DNA of 64,000 bases from Corynebacterium parakroppenstedtii. GTDB lineage: Bacteria > Actinomycetota > Actinomycetes > Mycobacteriales > Mycobacteriaceae. How positions within the stretch are numbered: the stretch's first letter is position 1; each line of letters starts with the position of its first letter. The notes under the pieces were generated by a model. The model saw only the letters and a program-made list of their open reading frames with translations, was not told where the DNA came from and did no database searches. The translations under genes were made by a program, and so were the position numbers. This document shows positions 1 through 9,265 of this stretch, piece after piece. The DNA lies in assembly GCF_019754935.1 (NCBI RefSeq), contig NZ_JAGSOA010000003.1, forward strand, positions 186,001 to 250,000, written 5' to 3'.

Positions 1-2397
1 CTCGCGCTGAATGGTGCGACGCAACGGGCGGGCACCCAGGACGGGATCAAACCCGCGCTTCGCCAGGAGCTTCTTGGCCTTGTCGGTGAGCTCGATGTCC
101 ATGTCCTTGGCGCGCAGGGCGATGCCCACGCGGTTCACCAGTAGGTCGACCATCTGGATGATCTGATCCTGGGTGAGCTGGTGGAACACGACGATGTCGT
201 CGATACGGTTGAGGAACTCGGGGCGGAAGTGCTTCTTGAGTTCGTCGTTGACCTTCGACTTCATCCGCTCGTAGCGGCCCTCTTCGTCGGTCTCGCCGAC
301 CCCAGAGAAGCCCATGCCCACGGCCTTCGAGATATCCCCGGTACCGAGGTTCGAGGTGAAGATCAGAACGGTGTTCTTGAAGTCGACCACGCGACCCTGA
401 CCGTCGGTGAGCCGGCCATCTTCCAAGACCTGCAACAGCGTGTTGTAAATCTCGTTATTGGCCTTCTCAATCTCGTCGAAGAGCACCACGGAGAACGGCT
501 TGCGGCGAACCTTTTCGGTCAGCTGGCCGCCCTCTTCGTAGCCGACGTACCCCGGAGGGGCACCGAAGAGGCGCGACGCGGTGAACTTGTCGTGGAACTC
601 GGACATGTCGATCTGGATGAGGGCATCGTCTTCCCCGAAGAGGAATTCCGCCAATGCCTTCGACAGCTCGGTCTTGCCGACGCCGGACGGGCCGGCGAAG
701 ATGAACGAGCCGGACGGACGACGCGGGTCCTTCAGACCGGCACGGGTGCGTCGAATAGCACGGGAGACGGACTTGACAGCGTCTTCCTGGCCGATGATGC
801 GCTTGTGGAGCTCTTCCTCCATGTGCAGCAACCGGTCGGATTCTTCCTCGGTGAGCTTGAACACGGGGATGCCGGTCCAGTTAGCCAGAACCTCCGCGAT
901 CTGCTCTTCGCCGACTTCGGCGACGTCTTCCAGCTCGCCCGAACGCCACTGGCGTTCTTTCTCCTCGCGCTCTTCGCCGAGCTTCCGCTCCTGATCACGC
1001 AGGCCGGCGGCTTTTTCGAAGTCCTGATCGTCAATAGCCGCTTCTTTTTGCTTACGAATCTTCGCGATCTTCTCGTCGACCTTGCGGAGGGACTCCGGCG
1101 CGGTCATCCGCTTGATGCGCATCCGCGCACCAGCTTCGTCGATAAGGTCAACGGCCTTATCCGGCAAGAAACGATCGTTGATGTACCGATCAGACAGCGA
1201 CGCAGCTGCGACGAGGGCAGCGTCGGTAATAGACACATGGTGGTGTGCCTCATACTTCGGGCGCAGGCCCTTCAGAATCTCGACCGACAGCTCAACGGAC
1301 GGCTCCGGAACCTGAACCGGCTGGAAACGACGCTCCAAGGCGGCATCTTTTTCGATGTGCTTCCGGTACTCATCCAACGTCGTCGCACCAATGGTCTGGA
1401 GCTCGCCGCGAGCCAGCTTCGGCTTCAACAGCGACGCAGCGTCGATGGCACCTTCGGCGGCACCCGCACCAACGATGGTGTGGATTTCGTCGATAAAGAG
1501 GATGATGTCGCCACGCTGATTAATTTCCTTCAGAACCTTCTTCAAGCGCTCCTCGAAGTCACCGCGGTACCGAGAACCAGCAACAAGCGAGCCCATATCC
1601 AGGGAATACAGCTGCTTGTCCTTCAAAATCTCCGGGACCTTGCCATTGACAATGTCCAGAGCAAGGCCCTCGACGACGGCGGTTTTACCAACGCCAGGCT
1701 CGCCGATCAGGACCGGGTTGTTCTTGGTCCGGCGGCTGAGGACCTGCATAATGCGCTCGATCTCTTTTTCACGGCCGACGACCGGGTCGAGCTTGCCGTC
1801 CTTCGCGGCCTGGGTGAGGTTCCGGCCGAACTGGTCAAGGACCAGCGAGTTGGATTTGCGCCCGGACTCGTTATTGGACGAACGCCCTAACGTGGCCGAG
1901 CCGACGCCAGCGCCGGCGGGCTCGCTTGTTCCCGGCTCCTGGGACTCGTCGCCCTGACCTTCGTAGCCCGAAAGTAGCTGGATAACTTGCTGACGGACGC
2001 GCGGGAGATCTGCTCCTAATTTGACGAGCACCTGGGCGGCGACGCCTTCACCCTCGCGGATGAGGCCAAGCAGAATGTGCTCCGTCCCGATGTACTTGTG
2101 GCCTAACTGCAGAGCCTCACGCAGGGAAAGCTCCAGGACTTTCTTCGCGCGCGGGGTAAAGGGGATGTAACCGCTGGGCGGCTGTGATCCCTTACCAATG
2201 ATGTCTTCTACTTCGCTGCGGACAGCCTCGCGGGAAATTCCCATCGACTCGAGAGCTTTGGCAGCGACGCCTTCACCCTCGCGGATGAGGCCAAGCAGAA
2301 TGTGCTCTGTACCGATGTAATTGTGATTTAATGCCCTAGCTTCTTCCTGGGCGAGCACAACCACACGACGGGCGCGGTCGGTAAACCTCTCAAACAT
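1..2397 (-). CDS. clpC: ATP-dependent Clp protease ATPase subunit ClpC (3' end outside window)
   Basis: AAA+ unfoldase that feeds substrates to the ClpP peptidase in the cytoplasm. It starts [11 protein letters not shown] at 2397 and reads open for 799 codons to the window edge, so the last part of the D2 domain and the C-terminus are missing. The N-terminal Clp_N double repeat is visible even in the DNA: about 65 nearly identical bases recur at 2037-2101 and 2261-2325 (residues about 25-46 and 100-121). The D1 Walker A (GEPGVGKTA) is near residue 235, a UVR-type linker lies between the ATPase domains, and the D2 Walker A (GPSGVGKTE) is near residue 570. The linker and the Clp_N arrangement separate it from ClpB, which is also present at 50-52 kb. 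A ClgR-type box lies about 260 bp upstream. Identity is very secure; only the C-terminus cannot be judged. Confidence 0.97.
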   Translation of the reverse strand, partial: MFERFTDRARRVVVLAQEEARALNHNYIGTEHILLGLIREGEGVAAKALESMGISREAVRSEVEDIIGKGSQPPSGYIPFTPRAKKVLELSLREALQLGHKYIGTEHILLGLIREGEGVAAQVLVKLGADLPRVRQQVIQLLSGYEGQGDESQEPGTSEPAGAGVGSATLGRSSNNESGRKSNSLVLDQFGRNLTQAAKDGKLDPVVGREKEIERIMQVLSRRTKNNPVLIGEPGVGKTAVVEGLALDIVNGKVPEILKDKQLYSLDMGSLVAGSRYRGDFEERLKKVLKEINQRGDIILFIDEIHTIVGAGAAEGAIDAASLLKPKLARGELQTIGATTLDEYRKHIEKDAALERRFQPVQVPEPSVELSVEILKGLRPKYEAHHHVSITDAALVAAASLSDRYINDRFLPDKAVDLIDEAGARMRIKRMTAPESLRKVDEKIAKIRKQKEAAIDDQDFEKAAGLRDQERKLGEEREEKERQWRSGELEDVAEVGEEQIAEVLANWTGIPVFKLTEEESDRLLHMEEELHKRIIGQEDAVKSVSRAIRRTRAGLKDPRRPSGSFIFAGPSGVGKTELSKALAEFLFGEDDALIQIDMSEFHDKFTASRLFGAPPGYVGYEEGGQLTEKVRRKPFSVVLFDEIEKANNEIYNTLLQVLEDGRLTDGQGRVVDFKNTVLIFTSNLGTGDISKAVGMGFSGVGETDEEGRYERMKSKVNDELKKHFRPEFLNRIDDIVVFHQLTQDQIIQMVDLLVNRVGIALRAKDMDIELTDKAKKLLAKRGFDPVLGARPLRRTIQRE

Positions 2398-2837
2398 GTA
2401 CTGTCCTTCGCGTTGAAAAATAAGCATTGTCCGGCCGCTGGGGCCTTTTCTCCGGGACGGTGGATGCTCACCGGACTGGATTGCAGACACACCAGCGACT
2501 TATGGTTTCACACCACTGTAACGGCTGGGCCGGACATGAACTTCCCCTTGGAGGAGATTACTTGCCCGAAAACGTCGAAAAAGGGACATCAGACATACTG
2601 CTACACCTTTATTCATGCAGGTCAAACACATTGTCGACGGTTGTTCAGACGTGCGTACGCCGGGAGCGAACATGGTCATATGAGGCCCAAAATCGCACGA
2701 TCGGCGCCACCCCCGTCCAAACTCACTGCGACGGCGGCTGCGGGGTTCCACAGCGCTGGCTAAAGTACCCAACATAACGATCGCGCTTCAGCGCGCACAA
2801 TTATTAATCGACAACACCACGTGGGAGACACATCATC
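2398..2837. other. Divergent intergenic region clpC / SDR gene
   Basis: A 440 bp non-coding stretch between two divergent genes. It holds a ClgR-type dyad at 2655-2671 and a short GC-rich inverted repeat (GCGC-TTCA-GCGC, 2784-2795) closer to the SDR gene. Overlapping open frames on both strands here (about 80-116 codons) show no recognisable protein motif and no good ribosome binding site, so I do not call them genes. Confidence 0.6.
2655..2671. promoter_or_regulatory. ClgR-type activator box upstream of clpC
   Basis: The sequence GTACGC-N5-GCGAAC fits the actinobacterial ClgR dyad GTTCGC-N5-GCGAAC with one mismatch. ClgR is the known activator of clp protease genes in Corynebacterium and Streptomyces. 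The site lies about 260 bp upstream of the clpC start in the divergent gap. Which of the two flanking genes it serves is an inference; clpC is the expected target. Confidence 0.6.
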
Positions 2838-3902
2838 ATGATTCGGAAGAAACCGTCTTCACCTCGTCCCGACGACTCGGAGAGCTTAGGTGGCACAGGC
2901 GGCGCGGAAGGTACGGATAGCTCCGCAGGCACCGACGGCTCAGCAGGCACCGATAGCGCTTCTACCTCGACTTCCTCGACGAACGAGACCCAAGGATCAC
3001 ACTTCGACCGCGCCGAGGCCACCGCGAACACCACCGACACCACAGGCGCGCGTCAGGATCAGAGCGTCACCGCATCATCGTTGAATGTGAAATCAAACGC
3101 CGGCCAGAGTGTCGTCGAAACTGAACCGCATGGTTTTATTTCCGTCGATTTGAGCGGACGTACCGCCGTCGTCACTGGGGGTGCCGGCGGGATTGGTGCG
3201 GCCGCGGCGCGGGCGTTGGCGGCGTCGGGCGCGCACGTCATCGTCGCCGATTTAATTGGTCAGGATACCGACGGAACGGTGGACGATATCCATGAGCTCG
3301 GCGGTTCCGCGGAAGTGTGGGATGTGGATTTGCGCGACCACGAACTCCTGGCGGAGATGACCCTGGACTGCGATATTTTGGTCAACTGTGCAGGTTCGCA
3401 GGTGATTGCCCATATTGAGGATTACGAACCGGCGGACTGGGATCGGATTATCGACACCATGTTGACGGCCCCATTTTTGCTGACGCGGGCGGCGCTCCCC
3501 CACATGTACGAGGAAGAGTGGGGGCGCATCGTGAATGTGTGTAGCGTGCATGGGCTCCGCGGGTCGGAGGGGCGCGTGGCCTACACGTCCGCGATGCATG
3601 GCCTGGAGGGGTTGACGAAGGTCACGGCGATTGAGGGTGGGCCTCACGGTGTGACGGCGAATTGTGTGAACCCCGGTTTTACGAGGACTGCGCAGGTCCA
3701 GAAGCAGATCCGACAGCAGGCTGCGCTGCATTGGCTCCCCGAAGATGAAGTCGTAGAAAAAGTGCTGCTAAACCGTAATTCGATTAAGGAAATGGCGACG
3801 GTGGATGAGGTCGCGGCACAGATTATTTGGTTGTGCTCCGACTATGCGCGCCTAATTACCGGCTCTAGCTTGTCTATCGACGGTGGTGCTACGGCTAGCT
3901 AA
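2838..3902 (+). CDS. SDR-family oxidoreductase-like protein with altered YxxxK motif
   Basis: A 354-residue protein with two parts. Residues 1 to about 100 are a Ser/Thr/Asp/Gly-rich low-complexity tail; from about residue 105 a short-chain dehydrogenase/reductase domain begins, with the nucleotide-binding TGGAGGIG, the NCAG motif and a C-terminal GSSLSIDGG segment. It resembles 3-hydroxybutyrate dehydrogenase-like SDRs. The catalytic motif reads Y249-T-S-A-M253, so the lysine that normally binds NAD(P) ribose and lowers the tyrosine pKa is methionine. Activity is therefore doubtful or atypical. GGGAGA lies upstream of the ATG at 2838. It stands alone, divergent from clpC. Substrate unknown. 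Confidence 0.85.
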   Translation: MIRKKPSSPRPDDSESLGGTGGAEGTDSSAGTDGSAGTDSASTSTSSTNETQGSHFDRAEATANTTDTTGARQDQSVTASSLNVKSNAGQSVVETEPHGFISVDLSGRTAVVTGGAGGIGAAAARALAASGAHVIVADLIGQDTDGTVDDIHELGGSAEVWDVDLRDHELLAEMTLDCDILVNCAGSQVIAHIEDYEPADWDRIIDTMLTAPFLLTRAALPHMYEEEWGRIVNVCSVHGLRGSEGRVAYTSAMHGLEGLTKVTAIEGGPHGVTANCVNPGFTRTAQVQKQIRQQAALHWLPEDEVVEKVLLNRNSIKEMATVDEVAAQIIWLCSDYARLITGSSLSIDGGATAS

Positions 3903-3977
3903 GTGGCAGTGAGTACGTTAGCGAGTTCGGCGCAGTGGCAGCGGGAATCGGTGGGTCGAGGGTGAGTACGGTAATCC

Positions 3978-4565
3978 ATGATGAGTGAAGCTGATGTGAA
4001 TTCGGTGCGCGATCTTAAGTCGGTGCATGATCGGGCCCATGGGATAGCGCGTGCGCTGGGCGAGGATACGATCCGCAACCCCAACCCTCCCCTTCATGTT
4101 GTGTTTGACCAGCCGGTGATACCTCCGAACACTGGCAATGCGATCCGGATGTGTGCAGGTGTGGGGGCGCATCTGCATTTGTGCGAACCGTTGGGGTTCA
4201 ATTTGGAGGAAAAGAATTTACGACGGGCCGGGTTGGATTATCACGATTTGGTGGATGTGACTATTCACCCCAGCTTAAATGAGTGTTTGACGACGCTGGG
4301 CGCGGGGGCGCCGGATGGGCCGAAGGTGTATGCGTTCACGTCGCATACGTCGGTGCGCGTAGACACTGTGCCCTACCAGTGGGGCGATGTGCTCCTTTTC
4401 GGTTGTGAACCTACCGGCCTGAGTGCGGAGGCGTTGGCTGATCCTCGGATTACGAGCCGCGTGCGGATCCCAATGCTTCCCGGGCGCCGGTCGATGAATT
4501 TGTCCAACGCTGCGGCGGTGGGTGCTTATGAAGCGTGGCGCCAGCTTGGCTACCAGGGCGTATAG
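3978..4565 (+). CDS. trmL: tRNA (cytidine(34)-2'-O)-methyltransferase, TrmL family
   Basis: A 195-residue SPOUT methyltransferase that would 2'-O-methylate the wobble base of tRNA-Leu in the cytoplasm. The family signature is clear: VVFDQPVIPPNTGNAIRMCA near residues 41-60, the glycine-rich segment LLFGCEPTGLS near residue 137 and the knot-forming RIPMLPGRRSMNLSNAAAV near residues 161-179, which together bind S-adenosylmethionine. The length is slightly above the usual 150-160 because of an N-terminal extension of about 38 residues. ATG 3978 is followed at once by a second ATG at 3981, either of which could start the protein. It converges with dnaE2 with a 38 bp gap. Confidence 0.9.
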   Translation: MMSEADVNSVRDLKSVHDRAHGIARALGEDTIRNPNPPLHVVFDQPVIPPNTGNAIRMCAGVGAHLHLCEPLGFNLEEKNLRRAGLDYHDLVDVTIHPSLNECLTTLGAGAPDGPKVYAFTSHTSVRVDTVPYQWGDVLLFGCEPTGLSAEALADPRITSRVRIPMLPGRRSMNLSNAAAVGAYEAWRQLGYQGV

Positions 4566-4603
4566 GTCGGCGTAGTGGTACCTGCCCGGGGCGCATAGCG
4601 GCA

Positions 4604-7600
4604 TCATCGAAAATCTCGTGATGGTCCGGCAAGAGCTGCTCCTCCCAGTGTGGTGTCAAGAGAGTCGATGCGGTCTGCTACGACGGCGACGGCCCCGGCT
4701 GCGTTGTGGACGATTCCCCGTATAGCAACCATGCGTGATGTTTGGGCCACCGTTCTGTAGCGCGTCCAGCATCCGGGGGACACTGTGATGTTCGCTAGGC
4801 CTGTTTCATCTTCCAGGCCGAGGAAAACCACGCCTCCTGCTGTTCCTGGCCGCTGACGGTGTGTGACTGTCCCCGCGACGGTCACCCGGGTGGAATCCTC
4901 GCACGACGCTAACTGGCTGATGGATACGATTCCTGCAGTGTCCAGGTGTTTTCTCAACAGTTCGACGGGGTGGATATCGGCTGTGATGCCCGTCGACGCT
5001 ATGTCCGCCGCGGCGAGTTCAAACGCGCTCATCCCCGGTAGCGACGGTATGGAAATCTCACTCATCCCAGGGAGCATGCCGGGTCGTTCATGAGCCGCAA
5101 TTCCTGCAGCCCACAGGCCTTCGCGCCGGTCAATCCCCATGCTGCGGAGCGCACCTGCGGTGGCAAGTGCCTCCACCTGGAACACGCTGATTCCCGCCCG
5201 GCGCGACAAATCCGCGATTCGCGTAAAGGGGCCACCGTCGTGACGTGCCTGAACGACGGCCTCCGCCCCACGGACGCCGAGCCCTTTCACAGCGCCGAGG
5301 CCTAGTCTCAGACTGTTGGCGGCGCCGGGTTCCAGGTCAGGGTTGTCGATGGCGGTGGCCTCCACGTCGGAGTGGTTGACGTCGATGGGGAGGATCTCGA
5401 CGCCGTGGCGTCGGGCGTCGGCAATAAGTGACTGTGGGGAGTAAAACCCCATCGGCTGGGCGCGGAGGAGGGCGACGCAGAATTCCGCCGGGTAGTAGCG
5501 CTTGAACCATGCGGAGAAGTAGACGATTGACGCGAAGGATTGCGCGTGGGACTCGGGGAATCCGTAGGCGGCGAAGGCAATAATCTTCTTCCATAGTGTG
5601 GTGATGGTGGCCTCGTCCATGCCGTGTTTCTCGCGGCAGCCGCGAGCGAAGCGTTCGTGGAGCTGCTCCATTTTCTTGGCGGAGCGCTTCGACCCCATGG
5701 CACGCCGGAGGGCGTCAGCCTCGACGGGCGTGAATCCTGCGGCGTCAACAGCGACCTTCATGACCTGTTCCTGAAACAGCGGAACACCCAGCGTTTTTGC
5801 TAGGGCGTCCTTGAGGCACGGGTGGTCAAAGGTGACTTCTTCCTCACCGTTTCGACGTCGAATGTAGGGGTGGACCGACCCGCCTTGGATGGGGCCTGGG
5901 CGAATGAGGGCTACTTGGACGACGAGGTCATAGAACTCGCGTGGCTTGAGCCTGGGCAGCGCGGACATTTGGGCGCGGGATTCCACCTGGAATACGCCCA
6001 CGGCGTCGGCGCGGGCGAGCATGGCGTACACGTCGGGGTCGTCGAGACCGAGTTGCCACAGGTTCACTGTTCGTCCGCGATGATCGCGGACCTGGTCGAT
6101 GGCATGATGGATGGCTTCCAACATGCCGAGCCCGAGGAGGTCGAATTTGACGAGACCTCCGCTGGCGGCATCGTCTTTGTCCCACTGGATGATGGAGCGG
6201 TTCTCCATTCGTGCCCACTCGACGGGGACCACGTCGGCGATGGGTCGGTCACAGATCACCATTCCGCCCGAGTGTATTCCCAGGTGGCGAGGTTGTCCCC
6301 GGAGTTGATCGGCCAGGGTGGCCACATCCTTGGGGGCGTCATCGAGACCACGCACCCATGCGTCGATGCGGCCGGGTGAATACCCCAGGGCGCGGGCTGC
6401 ATCGCGGAGGGCTCCTCGTCGTCGGTATGTAATGACATTAGCCACCTGAGCAGCGTTTTCTCTGCCGTACTTGTTATAGCAATACTGGATAACTTCTTCC
6501 CGACGACCCGACTCAATGTCCAGGTCAATGTCCGGGGGGCCTTCCCTTTCCGGGCTGAGGAAGCGCTCGAAGAGAAGATCGGCGGCAACGGGATCAACGT
6601 TGGTAATCCCGAGAGCAAAGCACACCGCCGAGTTGGCCGACGAACCTCTCCCCTGCGCCAGGATATTGGCACGGCGACAAAAGTCGACCAGGTCCGTCAC
6701 GATGAGGAAGTATCCCGGAAAATTCAAGCTCCCAATCACGTTGAGCTCGTGATCAATTTGCGCCCACGCTGTGGGGTTATCCTCCCGTGAGCCGTAACGT
6801 ACAGCACCGCGCTCCTCCACCATGTGCTCTAGCCAGGTGATTTCGGTATATCCTTCCGGAACTGGCCAATCGGGAAGCTCCGGCGCAATGGTGGTCAGCG
6901 TAAAGGCACATTCATGAGCCACGGCAAGCGTGTTCGTCGTGAGCTCCGGATAGTCGGCGTCGAACATTTCCGCCCCACTGCGCAGGTATGTTCCGCCGAT
7001 GGGATGCGTGTACGGCTCTGCATCCTCGACATCTTTCCGATACCTCAGCGCTGTTTTCGCCCCTGCTAGGCGGCCACTTTTGGGCCGCGCCGCGGTGGCT
7101 GCGGAGGAATACACCGCCGCTAGACCCAGCTGTTCAGCGGCCTCCAACTGTTCTTCATGACGGTCGGCATCATCGGGCACGAGCAGCCGGTCAAGCTCCA
7201 CAACAACCCGAGGAAAATGCTCCACGAGCTCATCAAGGTGAGACGTCCATGAATAGTCGGCCAGGATAATCCAGTGGTCACCACCGCGCCGGGCTAGCTC
7301 GTCAATAGGCGGATAGCGCACTTTATTCTTCTCGCCCGTACACATGTGGGCTTCGGAAATCACACGCGAAAGGCGCCGATAGCCCTCCGCACCTCGGCAT
7401 AACACCGTTAGAATTCTTTCGTTGTTCGACGGCATAGCCTGAGGTGAGGAGACCGGGCCTTGCGACGAGGGAGCGGACGAGTGTGACGCCGACGACGACA
7501 CAGCAGGCGGCGTCAATGTCAGCTCGGCGCCGAAAATGGTAGCGATTCCGGAATCGGCGGCAGCTTCCGCGAACTGAACAGCCCCATATACCCCGTCGCG

Positions 7601-7939
7601 GTCCACCAATGCGAGTGCTTCTAAACCTAATTCCGCAGCTGAATCCACCATCTCAGCGGGCGATGACGCGCCACGAAGAAATGAGTATGCCGAACATGCG
7701 TGCAGTTCAGCGAAAGGAATATGGTCGCGTTGATTAACTACAGCATGGGACCCCTCGCCCTGAGGAGACGCTATTGACGTCATATCCGACAGAGCTGGAG
7801 AAACTCCTGGTAACGTACTATTTGATGAGGTAACCGAGGAAGCAATCGGCTCCGTATCTATTCCTGATAAAATACGCTCCAGCCGCGACCACGACAGTGG
7901 CCTGCCATTCATTGAACCTCGAGCCGTCACCCAATCCAT
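4604..7939 (-). CDS. dnaE2: Error-prone DNA polymerase III alpha subunit DnaE2
   Basis: The 1111-residue translesion polymerase of the actinobacterial mutasome, acting with ImuA' and ImuB, whose genes lie 4.4 kb further on. An N-terminal extension of about 75 residues precedes the PHP domain, which begins ELHACSAYS at residue 79; the second metal-site histidine usual in this motif (HxH) is cysteine (C82). The polymerase palm motif PPDIDLDIE is near residue 470, followed by finger and HhH regions (RLKPREFYDLV, EADALRRAMGSK) and a C-terminal OB fold near residues 985-1060. The length suits DnaE2 better than replicative DnaE1 (about 1180). ATG 7939 sits 6 nt after a -10-like TAATCT, so the mRNA is probably leaderless, and a LexA-type box overlaps that promoter. 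SOS induction is the expected control. Confidence 0.95.
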   Translation of the reverse strand: MDWVTARGSMNGRPLSWSRLERILSGIDTEPIASSVTSSNSTLPGVSPALSDMTSIASPQGEGSHAVVNQRDHIPFAELHACSAYSFLRGASSPAEMVDSAAELGLEALALVDRDGVYGAVQFAEAAADSGIATIFGAELTLTPPAVSSSASHSSAPSSQGPVSSPQAMPSNNERILTVLCRGAEGYRRLSRVISEAHMCTGEKNKVRYPPIDELARRGGDHWIILADYSWTSHLDELVEHFPRVVVELDRLLVPDDADRHEEQLEAAEQLGLAAVYSSAATAARPKSGRLAGAKTALRYRKDVEDAEPYTHPIGGTYLRSGAEMFDADYPELTTNTLAVAHECAFTLTTIAPELPDWPVPEGYTEITWLEHMVEERGAVRYGSREDNPTAWAQIDHELNVIGSLNFPGYFLIVTDLVDFCRRANILAQGRGSSANSAVCFALGITNVDPVAADLLFERFLSPEREGPPDIDLDIESGRREEVIQYCYNKYGRENAAQVANVITYRRRGALRDAARALGYSPGRIDAWVRGLDDAPKDVATLADQLRGQPRHLGIHSGGMVICDRPIADVVPVEWARMENRSIIQWDKDDAASGGLVKFDLLGLGMLEAIHHAIDQVRDHRGRTVNLWQLGLDDPDVYAMLARADAVGVFQVESRAQMSALPRLKPREFYDLVVQVALIRPGPIQGGSVHPYIRRRNGEEEVTFDHPCLKDALAKTLGVPLFQEQVMKVAVDAAGFTPVEADALRRAMGSKRSAKKMEQLHERFARGCREKHGMDEATITTLWKKIIAFAAYGFPESHAQSFASIVYFSAWFKRYYPAEFCVALLRAQPMGFYSPQSLIADARRHGVEILPIDVNHSDVEATAIDNPDLEPGAANSLRLGLGAVKGLGVRGAEAVVQARHDGGPFTRIADLSRRAGISVFQVEALATAGALRSMGIDRREGLWAAGIAAHERPGMLPGMSEISIPSLPGMSAFELAAADIASTGITADIHPVELLRKHLDTAGIVSISQLASCEDSTRVTVAGTVTHRQRPGTAGGVVFLGLEDETGLANITVSPGCWTRYRTVAQTSRMVAIRGIVHNAAGAVAVVADRIDSLDTTLGGAALAGPSRDFR

Positions 7940-7945
7940 AGCGAT

Positions 7946-7965
7946 AGATTAGTACGCATGTTCGA
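7946..7965 (-). promoter_or_regulatory. dnaE2 promoter with LexA (SOS) box
   Basis: Read on the minus strand, 7965-7950 is TCGAACATGCGTACTA, matching the corynebacterial LexA consensus TCGAACANNTGTTCGA at 11 of 14 defined positions. It runs directly into TAATCT (7951-7946), a -10 element placed 6 nt before the dnaE2 ATG, as in leaderless actinobacterial promoters. LexA bound here would cover the polymerase site. Confidence 0.7.
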
Positions 7966-8176
7966 TTATCGCTAGTGCTATTTGCCACAACTAAGGCACA
8001 GCCTGGTGGCGCCCCATTTTCCCTCACTGCCCACTCTTCACCCCTCACCCTCTACCTCTTCTACACCCCATAACTATCCGGTCGTAATTTCGTCGTAAAT
8101 CCGTCGCAACATGGCTTGTTACCTCGCCTGTTAGAACCAAATTTTTATATCTCTTCATAAGGAGGCAGAATGAGTC

Positions 8177-8203
8177 TCGACAATTAGACAGCTTGGTCTA
8201 TGA
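8177..8203 (+). promoter_or_regulatory. metQNI promoter region with McbR operator
   Basis: TAGAC-N6-GTCTA occurs perfectly at 8185-8200; this is the known operator of McbR, the TetR-type repressor of methionine and sulfur genes in Corynebacterium. It overlaps a possible promoter (TCGACA at 8177-8182, TATGAT at 8198-8203; the 15-nt spacer is short). The operator is strong evidence that the downstream metQNI operon is repressed when methionine metabolites are plentiful. A tiny ORF with a good Shine-Dalgarno (8170-8187, MSLDN) lies upstream and is probably fortuitous. Confidence 0.8.
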
Positions 8204-8222
8204 TTTTGGCCGTTGGGGTATC

Positions 8223-8289
8223 GGTTCACATGAGCTCATTTCCACCGCGCGAGCATGGCCAGCCTTGTCTGGCCTCACCGCTGTGAACT
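8223..8289 (+). promoter_or_regulatory. Candidate structured RNA in the metQ 5' leader
   Basis: Between the McbR-controlled promoter and metQ the leader (about 165 nt) can fold into a closing helix of 8 pairs (GGUUCACA 8223-8230 with UGUGAACU 8282-8289) enclosing a second hairpin (GGCCAG 8257-8262, loop CCUUGU, CUGGCC 8269-8274) and a palindrome AUGAGCUCAU. I do not recognise any known SAM riboswitch class (SAM-I, II, IV) or T-box in it. Fold read by eye only; no covariation is available. Confidence 0.35.
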
Positions 8290-8374
8290 CCTGGTAGGGC
8301 GCAGCGCTTTAGAGACTCGCACGAACAATTACACATCATCACGACAACCACATGAATGAAGGGACACAACGATC

Positions 8375-9265
8375 ATGGTCACATCATTACGGCGTCTCAG
8401 CGCGCTCATCCTGGCGTCCGGGCTCACGTTGACCGGCGTCACCGCGTGCCATCCGCCGGGAGAAAGCGGCGGTGGATCTAACACCGTGACCATTGGTACG
8501 ACCGATTCGTCGAAAACGGCATGGACGGTTTTCCGTCAAGAAGCTGAGAAAGAAGGCATCCACTTGGATGTCCAGGATTTCTCGGATTACAACACGCCGA
8601 ACACCGCGCTCAGCGAGGGCGTGTTGGATGTAAATTTATTCCAACACATTAAATTCTTGGCGTCATATAACGTCGAATCTAATTCTGATCTCGTTCCCGT
8701 CGGATCGACAGAAATTGTTCCGCTCGCTTTGTTCTATAAGGGTCATACAGACATTAATGACCTTAAAGACGGAACATCGATCGCTATCCCCAACGACAGC
8801 ACTAACCAAGGCCGAGCTATTAATCTTCTCGAAGCACAGCACTTGGTGACGCTGAAGAGAACGGGCCTTTTGAACCCCACTCCGGCGGACATCGATCAAG
8901 CGCAATCGAAGGTCAGCGTAACCCCTGTCGACGCTGCTCAAACGGCTACAGCATGGGGTGAAGGAACGCCCGCCGTCGTCAATAACACGTATCTTCAGCG
9001 TGCGGGAATTGATCCGAAGACGGCCATCGCTGCCGATGACCCCAAAGCCGATAATGCAAAGCCATATATCAATGTTCTCGCCACTCGGCCCGAAAAGAAG
9101 AATGACGAAAACATCAAGAAATTGGTGAAAGTGTGGCACAGCGACGCCGTACAAAAGGCGAATGCAGAGGACACAAAGGGTACGTCCGTATCTGTTGATC
9201 TCCCCACTAACCAACTAGAGGACATTTTGAAAGACACGGAAAAGAAAACACGGGAGGAATCCTAA
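8375..9265 (+). CDS. metQ: Methionine ABC transporter substrate-binding lipoprotein MetQ
   Basis: Extracytoplasmic binding lipoprotein (NlpA/MetQ family) that hands methionine to the MetNI importer. A signal peptide with a basic start (SLRRLS), a hydrophobic core and the lipobox VTAC ends at Cys25, the lipidation site; a Gly/Ser linker follows. The NlpA fold is seen in VTIGTTDSS, FSDYNTPNTALSEG and LVPVGSTEIVPLALFYKG. The 296-residue length is normal. ATG 8375 has a weak GAAGGG upstream. The stop overlaps the metN start (TAATG), which shows translational coupling within metQ-metN-metI. Control by McbR is expected from the operator at 8185-8200. Confidence 0.93.
   Translation: MVTSLRRLSALILASGLTLTGVTACHPPGESGGGSNTVTIGTTDSSKTAWTVFRQEAEKEGIHLDVQDFSDYNTPNTALSEGVLDVNLFQHIKFLASYNVESNSDLVPVGSTEIVPLALFYKGHTDINDLKDGTSIAIPNDSTNQGRAINLLEAQHLVTLKRTGLLNPTPADIDQAQSKVSVTPVDAAQTATAWGEGTPAVVNNTYLQRAGIDPKTAIAADDPKADNAKPYINVLATRPEKKNDENIKKLVKVWHSDAVQKANAEDTKGTSVSVDLPTNQLEDILKDTEKKTREES

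Noticed and set aside
181..1890. Long plus-strand frame of 569 codons opposite clpC
   Set aside because: It is the antisense shadow of clpC, which has all expected motifs on the minus strand.
2413..2777. Overlapping plus- and minus-strand frames of about 90-116 codons in the clpC/SDR gap
   Set aside because: No ribosome binding site, no protein motif, and mutually overlapping; the region looks regulatory.
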